A stretch of DNA of 64,000 bases from assembly GCA_013360215.1 (NCBI GenBank), contig JABWCP010000003.1, positions 62,001 through 126,000 on the forward strand. Reading direction: 5' to 3'. Source of the DNA: a bacterium. Lineage in GTDB: Bacteria; CLD3; SB21. Positions within the stretch are counted from its first letter, which is position 1. Each line of letters begins with the position of its first letter. Under the pieces are notes generated by a model, which saw only the letters and a list, made by a program, of their open reading frames with translations, did no database searches and had not been told where the DNA came from. Of this stretch, positions 41,514 to 51,082 are shown piece after piece. The position numbers and the translations under genes are program-made.

Positions 41514-43085
41514 TTATTTCAATTTTGCGTTTTGATCGGCAAATTTTTTGGCTTCACCGAAATATTTTGCCGTTTTGAGAATAGCGCTGTCCGTCATCGA
41601 ACGCACCTGGGCCGCCGCATAACTACCCCATATAAATCGCGCTACTTCTGCTTTGACAAAATTGGACATATCCTCTTTGTCTCGCGCAATGGCATCGACT
41701 TCTTTGGTAATTCCTCTTGATTCGCCCATCTTGATCAACGCATCAAAATCTTCGTCGCTGATCTGGAATCCCGAGGTGAATTTTTTGAATTGATCTTTGT
41801 ACTGATCGCGCAGTTTGGGTCCGTTTTTCTCAAGATAGTCGTTAGTAAAATCTCTAAAGATACCGCGCCCCCAGAGTTTGACGTAGTAGGCCGAAACGGT
41901 ATCGTTATCAATGTGATAATCCGGCACAATACCGCCGCCACCGAATACTTTGCGGCCGGATGCCGTGTAATAAATATGGGTCGTATCGGAGTGTACCGTA
42001 TCGCGGCGCACTTCGCCGTAATATTGATCCAGTGATTTGCCGTCGTAAGGACGCTGAATAAGACGACCGCTCGGCGTATAGTAACGGGCCGTCGTGACGC
42101 GCACCGATGAGCCGTCATTTAAATCAAATTGATTTTGTACCAATCCTTTGCCGAAGGTGCGTTCACCGACAACGATACCACGATCCAAATCCTGGATCGC
42201 TCCTGCGACAATCTCCGAAGCCGAGGCCGATCCGCGATTGACAAGAATTATGATCGGATATTTGCGATAGGTCGTTTTATCGCTGGAAAAATAATCGCGT
42301 GATGCGTTAGCAATACGGCCTTTGGTATAAACTATTTTTTTTCCGCCGGGGATAAATTTATCCACGATACGTTGCGCTTCTTCGAGATAGCCGCCGCCGT
42401 TATTGCGTACATCCAAAACCAGTTGCTGCATTCCTTGCGCTTCGAGTTCTTTGAGCGCTTGCTCGATTTCTTCTTCCGTTGTTTCGGCGAAACGTACAAA
42501 ACGTATATATCCGGTTTTTTCGTCAATCATGAACTTTGCGTCGACACTGTAAACGGGTATTTTGTCACGCACGATTTCAAAATCAAGCATTTCGTTGACC
42601 CCGGTGCGTTGTACGGCAATACGTACTTTGGTTCCTTTGGGACCGCGCAGTCTTGAAACGGCCTGATCTATGGTAAACCCTTTGGTGGGTTCATCATTGA
42701 TCTTTAAAATTTTATCGCCGGCCAATAAACCTACTTTTTCAGACGGGCTGCCGGGTATCGGCGTAACAATCGTCGGAATGCCATTGATCACATCAAGCTG
42801 TGAGCCGATGCCGTCAAAATTTCCCTGAAATTCTTCCTTAACGGTTTTCATTTCTTTAGGCGGGATATAGATCGAATGCGGATCAAGTCCTTTGAGGGCA
42901 CCGACGATAGCATCTTCGACCAGTTTGTCCGAATTGACATCTTCGACGTACGTCTGTGTAACGATCGAGAGTACATATTGTAATTTCTGAATGCTTTTGT
43001 AGGCGTTTTGTCCGGGCCCAGTAAACCCGAGGATACCTATCGCGGCGATACCTACGCCGACGGCAATCAACCATTTTTTGCGCAT
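41514..43085 (-). CDS. C-terminal processing protease, S41 family (copy 2)
   Basis: 523 residues with the same architecture as its neighbour: anchor (about 5-22), PDZ (about 85-165; GIGSQLDVINGIPTIVTPI), catalytic RGSASASEIVAGAI and ERTFGKGLVQNQ, and the same GGGGIVPDY and C-terminal extension. The catalytic domains are nearly identical, while the PDZ peptide-binding region and C-terminal tails differ, so the two probably have different substrates. It lies 13 nt after the GH57 gene. Confidence 0.94.
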   Translation of the reverse strand: MRKKWLIAVGVGIAAIGILGFTGPGQNAYKSIQKLQYVLSIVTQTYVEDVNSDKLVEDAIVGALKGLDPHSIYIPPKEMKTVKEEFQGNFDGIGSQLDVINGIPTIVTPIPGSPSEKVGLLAGDKILKINDEPTKGFTIDQAVSRLRGPKGTKVRIAVQRTGVNEMLDFEIVRDKIPVYSVDAKFMIDEKTGYIRFVRFAETTEEEIEQALKELEAQGMQQLVLDVRNNGGGYLEEAQRIVDKFIPGGKKIVYTKGRIANASRDYFSSDKTTYRKYPIIILVNRGSASASEIVAGAIQDLDRGIVVGERTFGKGLVQNQFDLNDGSSVRVTTARYYTPSGRLIQRPYDGKSLDQYYGEVRRDTVHSDTTHIYYTASGRKVFGGGGIVPDYHIDNDTVSAYYVKLWGRGIFRDFTNDYLEKNGPKLRDQYKDQFKKFTSGFQISDEDFDALIKMGESRGITKEVDAIARDKEDMSNFVKAEVARFIWGSYAAAQVRSMTDSAILKTAKYFGEAKKFADQNAKLK

Positions 43086-43098
43086 GAAAAACTCCCGA

Positions 43099-45288
43099 TT
43101 AACTTTGAAAGAATTTCCGCGTGTCGCGGGAAAAGTGCAATACTATACTTACGTTCCATTGATCATTAGGTTTCACCCACATCGGCCAATGTACAAAAAT
43201 GCATGACCCCTGATAAACCCGTTCAAATCCTTCTTCGGATAGTGAAACCGTTTCGATAGGATATCGCCAAACATCGGCCGCTTCAGACCAAGCGAGTGCG
43301 ATATTCAGATTTTGCCACCCGTCTATCATATTTAAACTCCGGATACCGGCAAATGTTCCCGACGACTGCATCGCACCGTCCGGCCATTTTCTGCCGCCGA
43401 CCGCGTAAAAACGATCCTCCGCTTGCCCGGCCAAAAGTGTCAGATTGATCTCCGTTCCGAATTTTGCTTCAACTTCGGTTTTGCCTTTATTGTGCCAGCG
43501 GTAATGTACCTCAATGCGCGGATCATCGCTGAATATTTTATATTTTTTTTCGATTCGCATCGGCGTCATCTTTAGTTCCGTTTCGCGCAGGCATGTGATT
43601 TCCACATAACGTTCGTATTCTTTTCGCTCCACATCATATGATGCATCGGCCAGATCGGCATATACGCTATAGGTCTGATTTTGCCATGCCTCCAAATCAC
43701 AATTGTCCGTCAACACATGATCTCTAAACGAACGGCGCTCGTATTGATCATAGATCAGATGCCTATGTAAATCCGGTTCTTTGGATAATACACGATCATG
43801 GATGCTGGCAATGCTGTCGTCCGATTCGGTATTTTTTTCAGATGGCTCGGTGATAGAAGCCTCCGCCAACTGATGATGATATCCTTCTTCCCGCCGGGTC
43901 AAAATGTCCGTCACGTGCATGGGAATTTCTTTGTAATCAATCTCAAAAAGCGTCGCACCGTGATGCGGATCAAGGTAGGCATTTAGCTTCGGCGATTCAA
44001 AAAGAATTTCATTTTTCCCGTTCGCATCAAAATCCGTTTCGTCCAAACGATACGGCTGTCCTTGGGTATATGCGTCCAGTTGATCGGTCAGTACTTCGGC
44101 GTTCAGCATATGCCGGTACACCGCAAAACGAATATTATTGAGGTATATCCCTCCAAATACGCCGTGCCAGTAAGGGCAATTGCATTGCGAAGCCCACAGG
44201 TGGTTTTGGGCGGATTCTAGAAGCGATTGTTTTACCTTATCATCTTTTGGAATAGCTTCTGCTACTTTGGCCAATCGCGCACTGACGCGTAACATTTTTT
44301 TATGCATACGGTTGCTCTCGGCGTACTTACTAAAAAAATTACGCCAAAAACCGCCACGCACAAACGCGTTGAAAGACTCAGCGATCTGCTCTTCTTTCAG
44401 TTTCGACTGAAACAATTCATAGTTACGATAACCGCTTAACGGCAATGCCCAGTGCAACATTTCACTATACGAAGCTGTCGGAAGGTAAATTTTTCCTTTG
44501 GGCGGGACCGATCGCAGGACATCGGAAAAATGGCATACTTCGATCCAATCCCGGTTCGCCTCAAGTGCTTCAAAAAAACGTTGAAGCCACCCGTTTTCAT
44601 ATACATGCAGAAACGTGTCCGGCCATATGCCAAACTTTTCGCCATCGTCCGCAAATACGGCTACGGCGTTCTCATTTTTTTCCGCAAGATCGCGCAGGTA
44701 ATCTATCGTTTTTTCCGGCGCTTCGAACGGGATGAGATACCGCAACTGTTGACTGATCGGAAACAGCGCCAGCGTTGCGCCCTGATCTTCCGTGATGTAG
44801 TATCCGCTCAAATCATCGGCCGATAAGCCGGCGTGAAGGAAATGCGTATCATCCAGTATCACATACCGCACTCCGACTTGATTGAGCACCGACGGTAAAT
44901 GCGGTTCCCACACACGTTCGGCCAGCCACATACCTTGCGTGGCTTGTTCGTACCGTTGTAAAAGATATTTTTGTAAGCGTTGAATTTGCCCGACCTGATC
45001 ACGATGTGGGATAATCGGAAGTATGGGCTCATAAAATCCGCCGCCGATGAGTTCGATCTGTCCGCGATCCGTCAAAGTGCGCAGCTGTATGCTGTATTCG
45101 GGATACTGTTTATCAAGCCATTCGTACAAGATGCCCGACGTATGCATGCCGACGCGAACACCGGGAAAATCCCGCAGCAAATCAAGAAAAGGCCGATAGG
45201 CATTTTGATAAGCCTTATCCAACACAAAATCAAAATTGCCAACAGGCTGATGGTTGTGAATACCCAGTATGAGGCGTATTTTTTTCAT
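43099..45288 (-). CDS. GH57 4-alpha-glucanotransferase/amylase-like enzyme
   Basis: 729 residues. GH57 motifs in order: IHNHQPVGNFD (motif 1, about 10), GGGFYEPILPIIP (motif 2), WLAERVWEPHLP with the nucleophile Glu (motif 3), VFADDGEKFGIWP with the acid/base Asp (motif 4) and HWALP-like motif 5. A C-terminal beta domain (about 400-729; DUF1926-like) is typical of Thermococcus-type 4-alpha-glucanotransferases. It acts on alpha-1,4-glucans; no signal peptide, so cytoplasmic glycogen or maltodextrin turnover is likely. It follows ftsY by 42 nt. Confidence 0.92.
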   Translation of the reverse strand: MKKIRLILGIHNHQPVGNFDFVLDKAYQNAYRPFLDLLRDFPGVRVGMHTSGILYEWLDKQYPEYSIQLRTLTDRGQIELIGGGFYEPILPIIPHRDQVGQIQRLQKYLLQRYEQATQGMWLAERVWEPHLPSVLNQVGVRYVILDDTHFLHAGLSADDLSGYYITEDQGATLALFPISQQLRYLIPFEAPEKTIDYLRDLAEKNENAVAVFADDGEKFGIWPDTFLHVYENGWLQRFFEALEANRDWIEVCHFSDVLRSVPPKGKIYLPTASYSEMLHWALPLSGYRNYELFQSKLKEEQIAESFNAFVRGGFWRNFFSKYAESNRMHKKMLRVSARLAKVAEAIPKDDKVKQSLLESAQNHLWASQCNCPYWHGVFGGIYLNNIRFAVYRHMLNAEVLTDQLDAYTQGQPYRLDETDFDANGKNEILFESPKLNAYLDPHHGATLFEIDYKEIPMHVTDILTRREEGYHHQLAEASITEPSEKNTESDDSIASIHDRVLSKEPDLHRHLIYDQYERRSFRDHVLTDNCDLEAWQNQTYSVYADLADASYDVERKEYERYVEITCLRETELKMTPMRIEKKYKIFSDDPRIEVHYRWHNKGKTEVEAKFGTEINLTLLAGQAEDRFYAVGGRKWPDGAMQSSGTFAGIRSLNMIDGWQNLNIALAWSEAADVWRYPIETVSLSEEGFERVYQGSCIFVHWPMWVKPNDQWNVSIVLHFSRDTRKFFQS

Positions 45289-45330
45289 TCGACGACAGTT
45301 TGACGCACGTATAAATGAATGCTCAACAAA

Positions 45331-46254
45331 TTATTCCACGATGGCTTGAATGAATGCATGCGGGTCAAACGCTTCAAGATCATCAATGCCTTCACCCACA
45401 CCGATATACAGTACAGGGATTTTCAATTCCTGCTGAATCGCCAGTACCACGCCGCCTTTGGCCGTACCGTCCAGTTTGGTCAGAATCAATCCGGAAACCT
45501 GCACGGCCTGCGAAAACTGGCGCGCCTGCTGAATGGCATTTTGTCCGGTTGTGCCGTCAAGCACCAAAATCGTTTCATGCGGTGCTCCAGAAATATGCTT
45601 TTCGATCACGCGACGCATTTTTTTAAGTTCTTCCATCAGATTAACTTTAGTATGCAGACGTCCGGCCGTGTCAATCAGTACGACATCATACTTGCCGGTC
45701 GTCGCCGATTGCATAGCGTCAAAAATAACCGCCGAAGGGTCTGCACCGTCGTTTTGGCGAATGATATCCACTTCGGAGCGGCGCGCCCAGATTTCAAGTT
45801 GATTACTTGCCGCCGCACGAAACGTATCGCCGGCCACCATGAGCACTTTTTTTCCGGTCTGTGCAAACCGATTGGCCAATTTACCGATGGTCGTCGTCTT
45901 GCCTGTACCGTTCACACCGACAATCAAAAGAACAAACGGTTTTTTGTCGGACATTTTTTCTTCGAGCGGTTTACCGGCTACGGGAATAATCAAATTTTCG
46001 ATTTCTTCTTCCAGTAATCGATAAATTTGACCGACTTCGCTGATTTTTTCCTTTTTAACGCGTTGACGTGTACGTTCTAAAATTTTATGTGCCGTCTGAA
46101 CTCCGATATCGGCCGTTATGAGAATTTCTTCGATTTCTGACAGCAAGGCTTCATCTAAAATCGTTTTTCCCTGGAGTACGGCGCTGATGCGGCCAAAAAG
46201 ATTTTGGCGCGTTTTGGTTAATTTTTCTTTGAGTTTACCGAGTAGTGAAAGCAT
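45331..46254 (-). CDS. ftsY: Signal recognition particle receptor FtsY
   Basis: 307 residues: N domain helices (about 5-80) and G domain with GVNGTGKTTTIGKLA, DTFRAAA, LIDTAGRLHTK and TKLDGTAKGG. It docks ribosome-SRP complexes to the translocon. The long acidic A domain of E. coli FtsY is absent, as in many bacteria. I chose ATG at 46252-46254, with AAGG 4 nt upstream, 1 nt after the VanZ-like gene; an ATG four codons earlier overlaps that gene. Confidence 0.97.
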   Translation of the reverse strand: MLSLLGKLKEKLTKTRQNLFGRISAVLQGKTILDEALLSEIEEILITADIGVQTAHKILERTRQRVKKEKISEVGQIYRLLEEEIENLIIPVAGKPLEEKMSDKKPFVLLIVGVNGTGKTTTIGKLANRFAQTGKKVLMVAGDTFRAAASNQLEIWARRSEVDIIRQNDGADPSAVIFDAMQSATTGKYDVVLIDTAGRLHTKVNLMEELKKMRRVIEKHISGAPHETILVLDGTTGQNAIQQARQFSQAVQVSGLILTKLDGTAKGGVVLAIQQELKIPVLYIGVGEGIDDLEAFDPHAFIQAIVE

Positions 46255-46255
46255 G

Positions 46256-46645
46256 CTACCTTGCATCTTTAAATGTAAAATATTTCCATCCGACTACCGC
46301 ACCGATACCCATAGCATCGGCGATAAGATCGGCTGCATCGCATGATCTGAAAGGAACGTACAGCTGATGCAATTCGTCCGAAACCGCATAGATCAACGCC
46401 ACTGACGCGGCAACCCCGGCCATCCATGAAGCCGATTTGCCTTTAGTTTGTCCATACGCCGCAAACGCAAACCACGCGGCGTATCCTAAAACACCGTACA
46501 AACCAAAGTGTACGACTTTATCCAAGTGCGGTATATCATACGACGGATATTCTTTTCCGGGAACAGACGACAAAATAAAAATCACGGCCATCCAAAAAAT
46601 CAGCGGCCAAAATTTTTTACGATCGAAAGAATTTTTCGTATCCAT
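46256..46645 (-). CDS. VanZ-like membrane protein
   Basis: 129 residues, about four membrane helices. It has DKVVHFGLYGVLGY and the closing ISDELHQ-type motif (VSDELHQLYVPFRSCDAADL), the pattern of the VanZ-like/phosphotransbutyrylase family. The Asp/Glu/His set in DELHQ and DKxxH is conserved. Function poorly known; VanZ itself gives low teicoplanin resistance. The start overlaps the BamA-family stop as TGATG, so translation is coupled. Confidence 0.85.
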   Translation of the reverse strand: MDTKNSFDRKKFWPLIFWMAVIFILSSVPGKEYPSYDIPHLDKVVHFGLYGVLGYAAWFAFAAYGQTKGKSASWMAGVAASVALIYAVSDELHQLYVPFRSCDAADLIADAMGIGAVVGWKYFTFKDAR

Positions 46646-49038
46646 CAAAACGCCTGCCCTAACGTCACCTGTAAAGCGATGCGAGAGATGTTATCGGCAT
46701 TGTCCCGGGTTATGTTTTCCACGGCGGTTCCCGACGCATTGAGGACTTTGAGTTTGCTGACGTCCTGAAGTTTATAGCCTACATCCACACGCAACGGTCC
46801 GATGAGCGTACGAATGCGCGTCCCGAGGCCAACGGCCGCTACAGGCATAGCCGGCAATCGTTTTCCGTTGTAGGAATTATTTTTGAAGTCGTAACGCTCC
46901 CATACTTTACCGTAGTCGGCAAACACGGCCAGGTCCATTCCGAGAATGGCTTCATTGGGATCGCGCGCTTTATAGAGTAAGTAACGAAATTCGACCCCCG
47001 CCTCCATAATACTATTACCACCGCTATACGTTAGCGTACCGCCGTTTTGTGCAACGATGCCCAGCTCACGGATACCCCAGCTTCGCACACTGTTGGGACC
47101 ACCGCCGTAGAATTTTTCCGTTACCGGAATTTCAGAACCTTTACTTCCTTCATACGGGATCGCCGAACCGCCGCGCGCACGAACCGCTAACGAAAGACGG
47201 TCCGTCAGCCCGAAATACTTACGGTTGTCAAGATTGAGTTTGATGAACTTAAGATCGGATGGTAAAACAAATCCCGCAAAATCGCTCGTCAAAAAAATCG
47301 AAACGCCTTCCGTCGGGTAAAAGAAATCATTGGCCGTATTATATGTCAAACCGGCGCGGGTATTGGTGGTAAAAGCCTCATTGATATCATTGGTCGTAGC
47401 GGCACGCCGAGTATCCACTGCTTTAAACGCGAACGGCGTAAAATTGACATTCAGTGCGGCAGTAATTTGACGAATAATCGTCGGTGTGACTTCGACGGTA
47501 ACCGCATCGTATGAAACGGTATTATTACGTTGTGCCGATAACGTCGTCAACAAATCATTATCCGCATCATCCCACATCGGTATTTTGAATGTCGGCTGGC
47601 GAAATGAAATTTTGGTTTCCATAAAATTGGCAAAGAATTTATCCTGTTCAAACCCTTTGCTGACCTGTGCGGAAACCTGCATTTTACGTGCACCGCCGTA
47701 AAAATTACGACTCTGCCATGAAAGTTGTAATGCGAGAAAAGGCAGATTGCCCCAGTGCGCTTCCCCTTCCGGTAAATCGCTGAAGTCGGTCGTAAACCCC
47801 ACACCCGGTTTGATGCTGCGTTCTTTGCGTTCGGCCACGGCGATGGTAATGTGGAGCGTATCAACCGGAATGCCATAGTCGGGAAGAAAAGCGCCTTTTT
47901 GTGTGATACGATTGGACGATTTGTGCAAAATCGAGTCGAGTTTTTCACTGGGCACCATCGTTGAGGAATCGAGTGAACCGCGTACTTTATTCATAATCGG
48001 CTTCGCCGATCGAAAAACGCCCAAACCGTTGATCTGGCCCATACTCAGATTGAGGCGATCCGGATTGAACGGGCGTCCTTCACGGTAGCGCACTTTACGC
48101 AATGGTACATAGTCTTCAACGATTTTGTCGGTCGTATCCGGCGTCGTGCCCTTGGGCAGGTAATCTTTGTAATAATTACCCTGCATCTTTGTTTTGCCGA
48201 ACACCGCATAACGTCCCGGTGTCACCGTGTATTCCAATCGTGCTTTACGTTTTTCGGTTGAAGCCGTGTCAATTAGCTCCGTTACTTCAGCGGCAAAATA
48301 TCCGTTTTGACTAAAGAGACGCTGAATGGCCGCCTTGGAAGATTCGATATTGATGCGATCCAGCGGGTCACCTTTACGGGTTGTGAGCAGCGGTAATATT
48401 TTTTTACGCTGAAATTTGGAACCCGGATCGGCGACGGGAATCGGGCTTTGAATATGGATATCAGGATCCTCGGCCAACGTTGTCGGTTCGCCTTCGTAAA
48501 TATAAATTGTTATCTCAATGCTTTCGCGATGCTTGTCAAATTTGGCCGTATATTTTACGATCGTCGCATCAAAATAACCTTTGTCGTTGTACAGTTGATT
48601 GATGACTTTTAAGTCATTGGCAAACGTCTCGGCATTAAAAAAATACCGATTGGCGCCCCACTCCGGATCATAAAATGTCAGCGACAAAATACGAATGAGG
48701 TTATTCCCCGTCCAGCTCACCGCGCGCGTAAACCATCCGAGCTGACGTTCTTCCTCTTCGCCGACCGTAAGACTGAGGTTTAATGTAAGATCATCAAAGG
48801 CATCTAAACCGGTTTCTTTACCCCGGCTATTGACACCCGTAAAATAATATTTTTTGTTTTTTATAAATACGCTGTCCTCCGCCGTAGGCAAACTATCAAT
48901 CCAAACGCCTGACGAATCTTCGTATAACGCGCGAAATTTTTCCACACGTCCGGAAGCGCCGGTCTGTGCATTGGCCGAGGTGTACGCGATCGAATAAACA
49001 CCGATACAAATAAGGAATGTAAAGAAACGGAAGGTCAT
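46645..49038 (-). CDS. Omp85/BamA-TamA family outer membrane protein
   Basis: 797 residues. Signal peptide 1-24 (SIAYTSANAQ), two to three POTRA-like domains (about 135-330; YNDKGYFDATI, FSQNGYFAAEV, GYF signatures) and a 16-strand barrel (about 440-797) with GGGPNSVRSWG and FADYGKVWERY, the L6/xRGF-type family region, here VRSWG. The two GYF repeats suit TamA-like or BamA2-like members in FCB genomes, which often have several. Probable role: insertion of outer membrane proteins or lipoproteins. It sits between a EutN-like gene and a VanZ-like gene. Confidence 0.9.
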   Translation of the reverse strand: MTFRFFTFLICIGVYSIAYTSANAQTGASGRVEKFRALYEDSSGVWIDSLPTAEDSVFIKNKKYYFTGVNSRGKETGLDAFDDLTLNLSLTVGEEEERQLGWFTRAVSWTGNNLIRILSLTFYDPEWGANRYFFNAETFANDLKVINQLYNDKGYFDATIVKYTAKFDKHRESIEITIYIYEGEPTTLAEDPDIHIQSPIPVADPGSKFQRKKILPLLTTRKGDPLDRINIESSKAAIQRLFSQNGYFAAEVTELIDTASTEKRKARLEYTVTPGRYAVFGKTKMQGNYYKDYLPKGTTPDTTDKIVEDYVPLRKVRYREGRPFNPDRLNLSMGQINGLGVFRSAKPIMNKVRGSLDSSTMVPSEKLDSILHKSSNRITQKGAFLPDYGIPVDTLHITIAVAERKERSIKPGVGFTTDFSDLPEGEAHWGNLPFLALQLSWQSRNFYGGARKMQVSAQVSKGFEQDKFFANFMETKISFRQPTFKIPMWDDADNDLLTTLSAQRNNTVSYDAVTVEVTPTIIRQITAALNVNFTPFAFKAVDTRRAATTNDINEAFTTNTRAGLTYNTANDFFYPTEGVSIFLTSDFAGFVLPSDLKFIKLNLDNRKYFGLTDRLSLAVRARGGSAIPYEGSKGSEIPVTEKFYGGGPNSVRSWGIRELGIVAQNGGTLTYSGGNSIMEAGVEFRYLLYKARDPNEAILGMDLAVFADYGKVWERYDFKNNSYNGKRLPAMPVAAVGLGTRIRTLIGPLRVDVGYKLQDVSKLKVLNASGTAVENITRDNADNISRIALQVTLGQAF

Positions 49039-49044
49039 AAGAAG

Positions 49045-49386
49045 TTATCTGGATTGTTTGTCCGGCAGAAACGTAGATTTGAGTTTAGCCGTATTGAGTC
49101 CGCGCAACAACGTCTCGTCCACTTCGATTTCATCCACGATGCCGATTACCGCCGCTTCGATGGAGAGTTCGTTGGGCGCTTCCGTAATGGCACGACGGGC
49201 GGCATGGCCGTATGAAACCAACACCAATTCACCGATGCCGGCCCCCAGCGTATCGGCGACGACCACAACATTGGTGTTCGGATCTTTATCAATATTTACG
49301 GGATGCACCATCAGAAAACGTAATGACTTTACATTTTCTACTTTTTTAGTCGCCCAAACATTACCTACCACGCGTCCGATGAACAT
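49045..49386 (-). CDS. EutN/CcmL-type microcompartment vertex protein, alone
   Basis: 113 residues. MFIGRVVGNVWATKK, VVADTLGAGIGELVLVSYG and AAVIGIVDEI follow the EutN/CcmL pentamer fold, which caps the corners of bacterial microcompartments. No hexameric shell gene (BMC-domain) or cargo enzyme is in the window. It lies between the kinase-fusion gene and the Omp85 gene, 28 nt and 6 nt away, so it is translated with envelope genes. Its role here could differ from shell building, such as a lone pentameric or hexameric assembly. Confidence 0.88.
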   Translation of the reverse strand: MFIGRVVGNVWATKKVENVKSLRFLMVHPVNIDKDPNTNVVVVADTLGAGIGELVLVSYGHAARRAITEAPNELSIEAAVIGIVDEIEVDETLLRGLNTAKLKSTFLPDKQSR

Positions 49387-49414
49387 GCGTCAATCCGTTG
49401 ATTAATGAAAATTT

Positions 49415-50917
49415 TTAAGTCATCATTATATAAGCCAATATTCCGCCGAAACCGCTTGCGATCATATTCACGGCATCATTGTGCATCCATACCAAACCGC
49501 GCACTTGACGTGTGGGTTCATCACAATGTTGTTTTTTCTCTGTAGGCTTTCCGCACGTTTGGCAAGCGTACTGGGCCTGCAGCGTCGCACCCAAAAAACT
49601 GTCGGCTATACTTCCCAAAAAACCTGCCAACGTAACAAACCACAAACCTTGTATATTCAGGTTTTCACCCATTACGTATGCCCCGGTCATCGCGATCCAC
49701 AGCGAACCGGTGAAAGCGCCCAGAGTACCGGGCAATGAAATTCCGCCGGAAGTTCCGGGTTGTACTTTACGCCAATGTAAAACACTGCGCGGGGTCGCCT
49801 GAAAAAAAGTACCGATTTCGGTAGCCCAGGTATCCGCCGTCGCCGCAGCGATCACGGCCAAATAAACGATATACCAAACTTCACCGGGATATAACTGAGC
49901 GGCTAATGCAACGGCCCCGGCCAAGCCGCCATTGGCGAGTACCTGTCCGGCATCACGGGTACTTCCTTTTTCAAAGATCGTATCGAACTGCGCTTTGCGT
50001 CGCTTGCCCAAGCGCGATAATAAACTGGATGATATAAAAAACACAAGAATCGGTAAAGCCCACATCCATCCGCCGATTCCAAAAATCACACTGCCCAACA
50101 GAAACGCACCTGCCGCGCCGTCAGCCGTCAATAAGCGAAAGCGAAACGATGCCCAGCCTACGCAAGCTGCCAAACCCACGCCGTATATCAAATATACGGT
50201 TGCTTCTTCCGTTTGATGCGTGATCGTATATACGACCCACGCCACCGTCAGCGGAATAGTCAGATTATCCGAGCCGGCGGGTGATATGGCTTCCATGATC
50301 GTCGCCAAAAGCGCTCCGATCAATGCGGCACAGATGATCGTAAATTTCGAGAATTCCGCAATGTGAACATTTTGATAATACAAAAAAGAAAAAGCAATCA
50401 CAAGCGTTGATACGACAAACATAGTGATCGAGCCTTCGATGCTTTTTCGGTCGGAGGTCAGATAATAATGACGCGGTGAAGGCCATAATTGCCCTACTAA
50501 GCCGGCGGATGCATCACCGAGCGCTAAAACCAACATGGCTGACATTAAAACTAACGGGGCCGTCTCCCAACACAGCAGTACCAACATCGTGAAAGCCATC
50601 GGATAATATACGGTCCCATACGACCGGCGATCCGTTCCGTGAATTCCCTGCAACCAATGCCCGCGAATCGCGAGCATATTAAACACAACAAAAAAAACGC
50701 CGATATATACGGCCGGCGCTCCCGAATCGAACCAGGAAGGCGCCAAAAAAATCAGAATGCCGACGCCAATATGGGTTATTTTACGCGTGATTTCCGGTGG
50801 CCAAAAAAACCGACGACGTAATAATTCCACCGTCGCCAAGATGACACCTAACGACAAAAAGGCCAGTGCATAGCCGATCCCATCACTCAGAGTCACTTGC
50901 CAAAAAATTGAATCCAT
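49415..50917 (-). CDS. Fused phytol/dolichol kinase-like and DUF92 (VTE6-like) membrane protein
   Basis: 500 residues, about 13 membrane helices. The N-terminal half (about 15-235) matches the CDP-diacylglycerol/dolichol/phytol kinase family (ITRKITHIGVGI, ALGDASAGLVGQ, RKSIEGSITMF). The C-terminal half (about 240-500) matches DUF92/TMEM19 (LTADGAAGAFLLG, RDAGQVLANGG, AATADTWATEIG, GTSGGISLPGT, HNDAVNMIA), the family of plant phytyl-phosphate kinase VTE6. A two-step kinase making an isoprenyl diphosphate from an isoprenoid alcohol is inferred. A CxxC pair (YACQTCG) in the last third may bind metal. First gene of an eight-gene run; no promoter with high match was found. Confidence 0.86.
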   Translation of the reverse strand: MDSIFWQVTLSDGIGYALAFLSLGVILATVELLRRRFFWPPEITRKITHIGVGILIFLAPSWFDSGAPAVYIGVFFVVFNMLAIRGHWLQGIHGTDRRSYGTVYYPMAFTMLVLLCWETAPLVLMSAMLVLALGDASAGLVGQLWPSPRHYYLTSDRKSIEGSITMFVVSTLVIAFSFLYYQNVHIAEFSKFTIICAALIGALLATIMEAISPAGSDNLTIPLTVAWVVYTITHQTEEATVYLIYGVGLAACVGWASFRFRLLTADGAAGAFLLGSVIFGIGGWMWALPILVFFISSSLLSRLGKRRKAQFDTIFEKGSTRDAGQVLANGGLAGAVALAAQLYPGEVWYIVYLAVIAAATADTWATEIGTFFQATPRSVLHWRKVQPGTSGGISLPGTLGAFTGSLWIAMTGAYVMGENLNIQGLWFVTLAGFLGSIADSFLGATLQAQYACQTCGKPTEKKQHCDEPTRQVRGLVWMHNDAVNMIASGFGGILAYIMMT

Positions 50918-51082
50918 AATCTTCTAAACAAGGAGAGGATAAATGCGTTTAGTATCAATACGCTAAGACGTGATAATAACCGATTGGGTTTTATTAAAAA
51001 CTTCTAACCGAATTCGTTCGTACTACTAGGAATGCAAACCTATTAAATGTATGGGCAGTGAAGACGACATGTTTATTGAAAT

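Noticed and set aside
45319-46017. 232-codon plus-strand frame
   Set aside because: Antisense to ftsY over its whole G domain; no family match.
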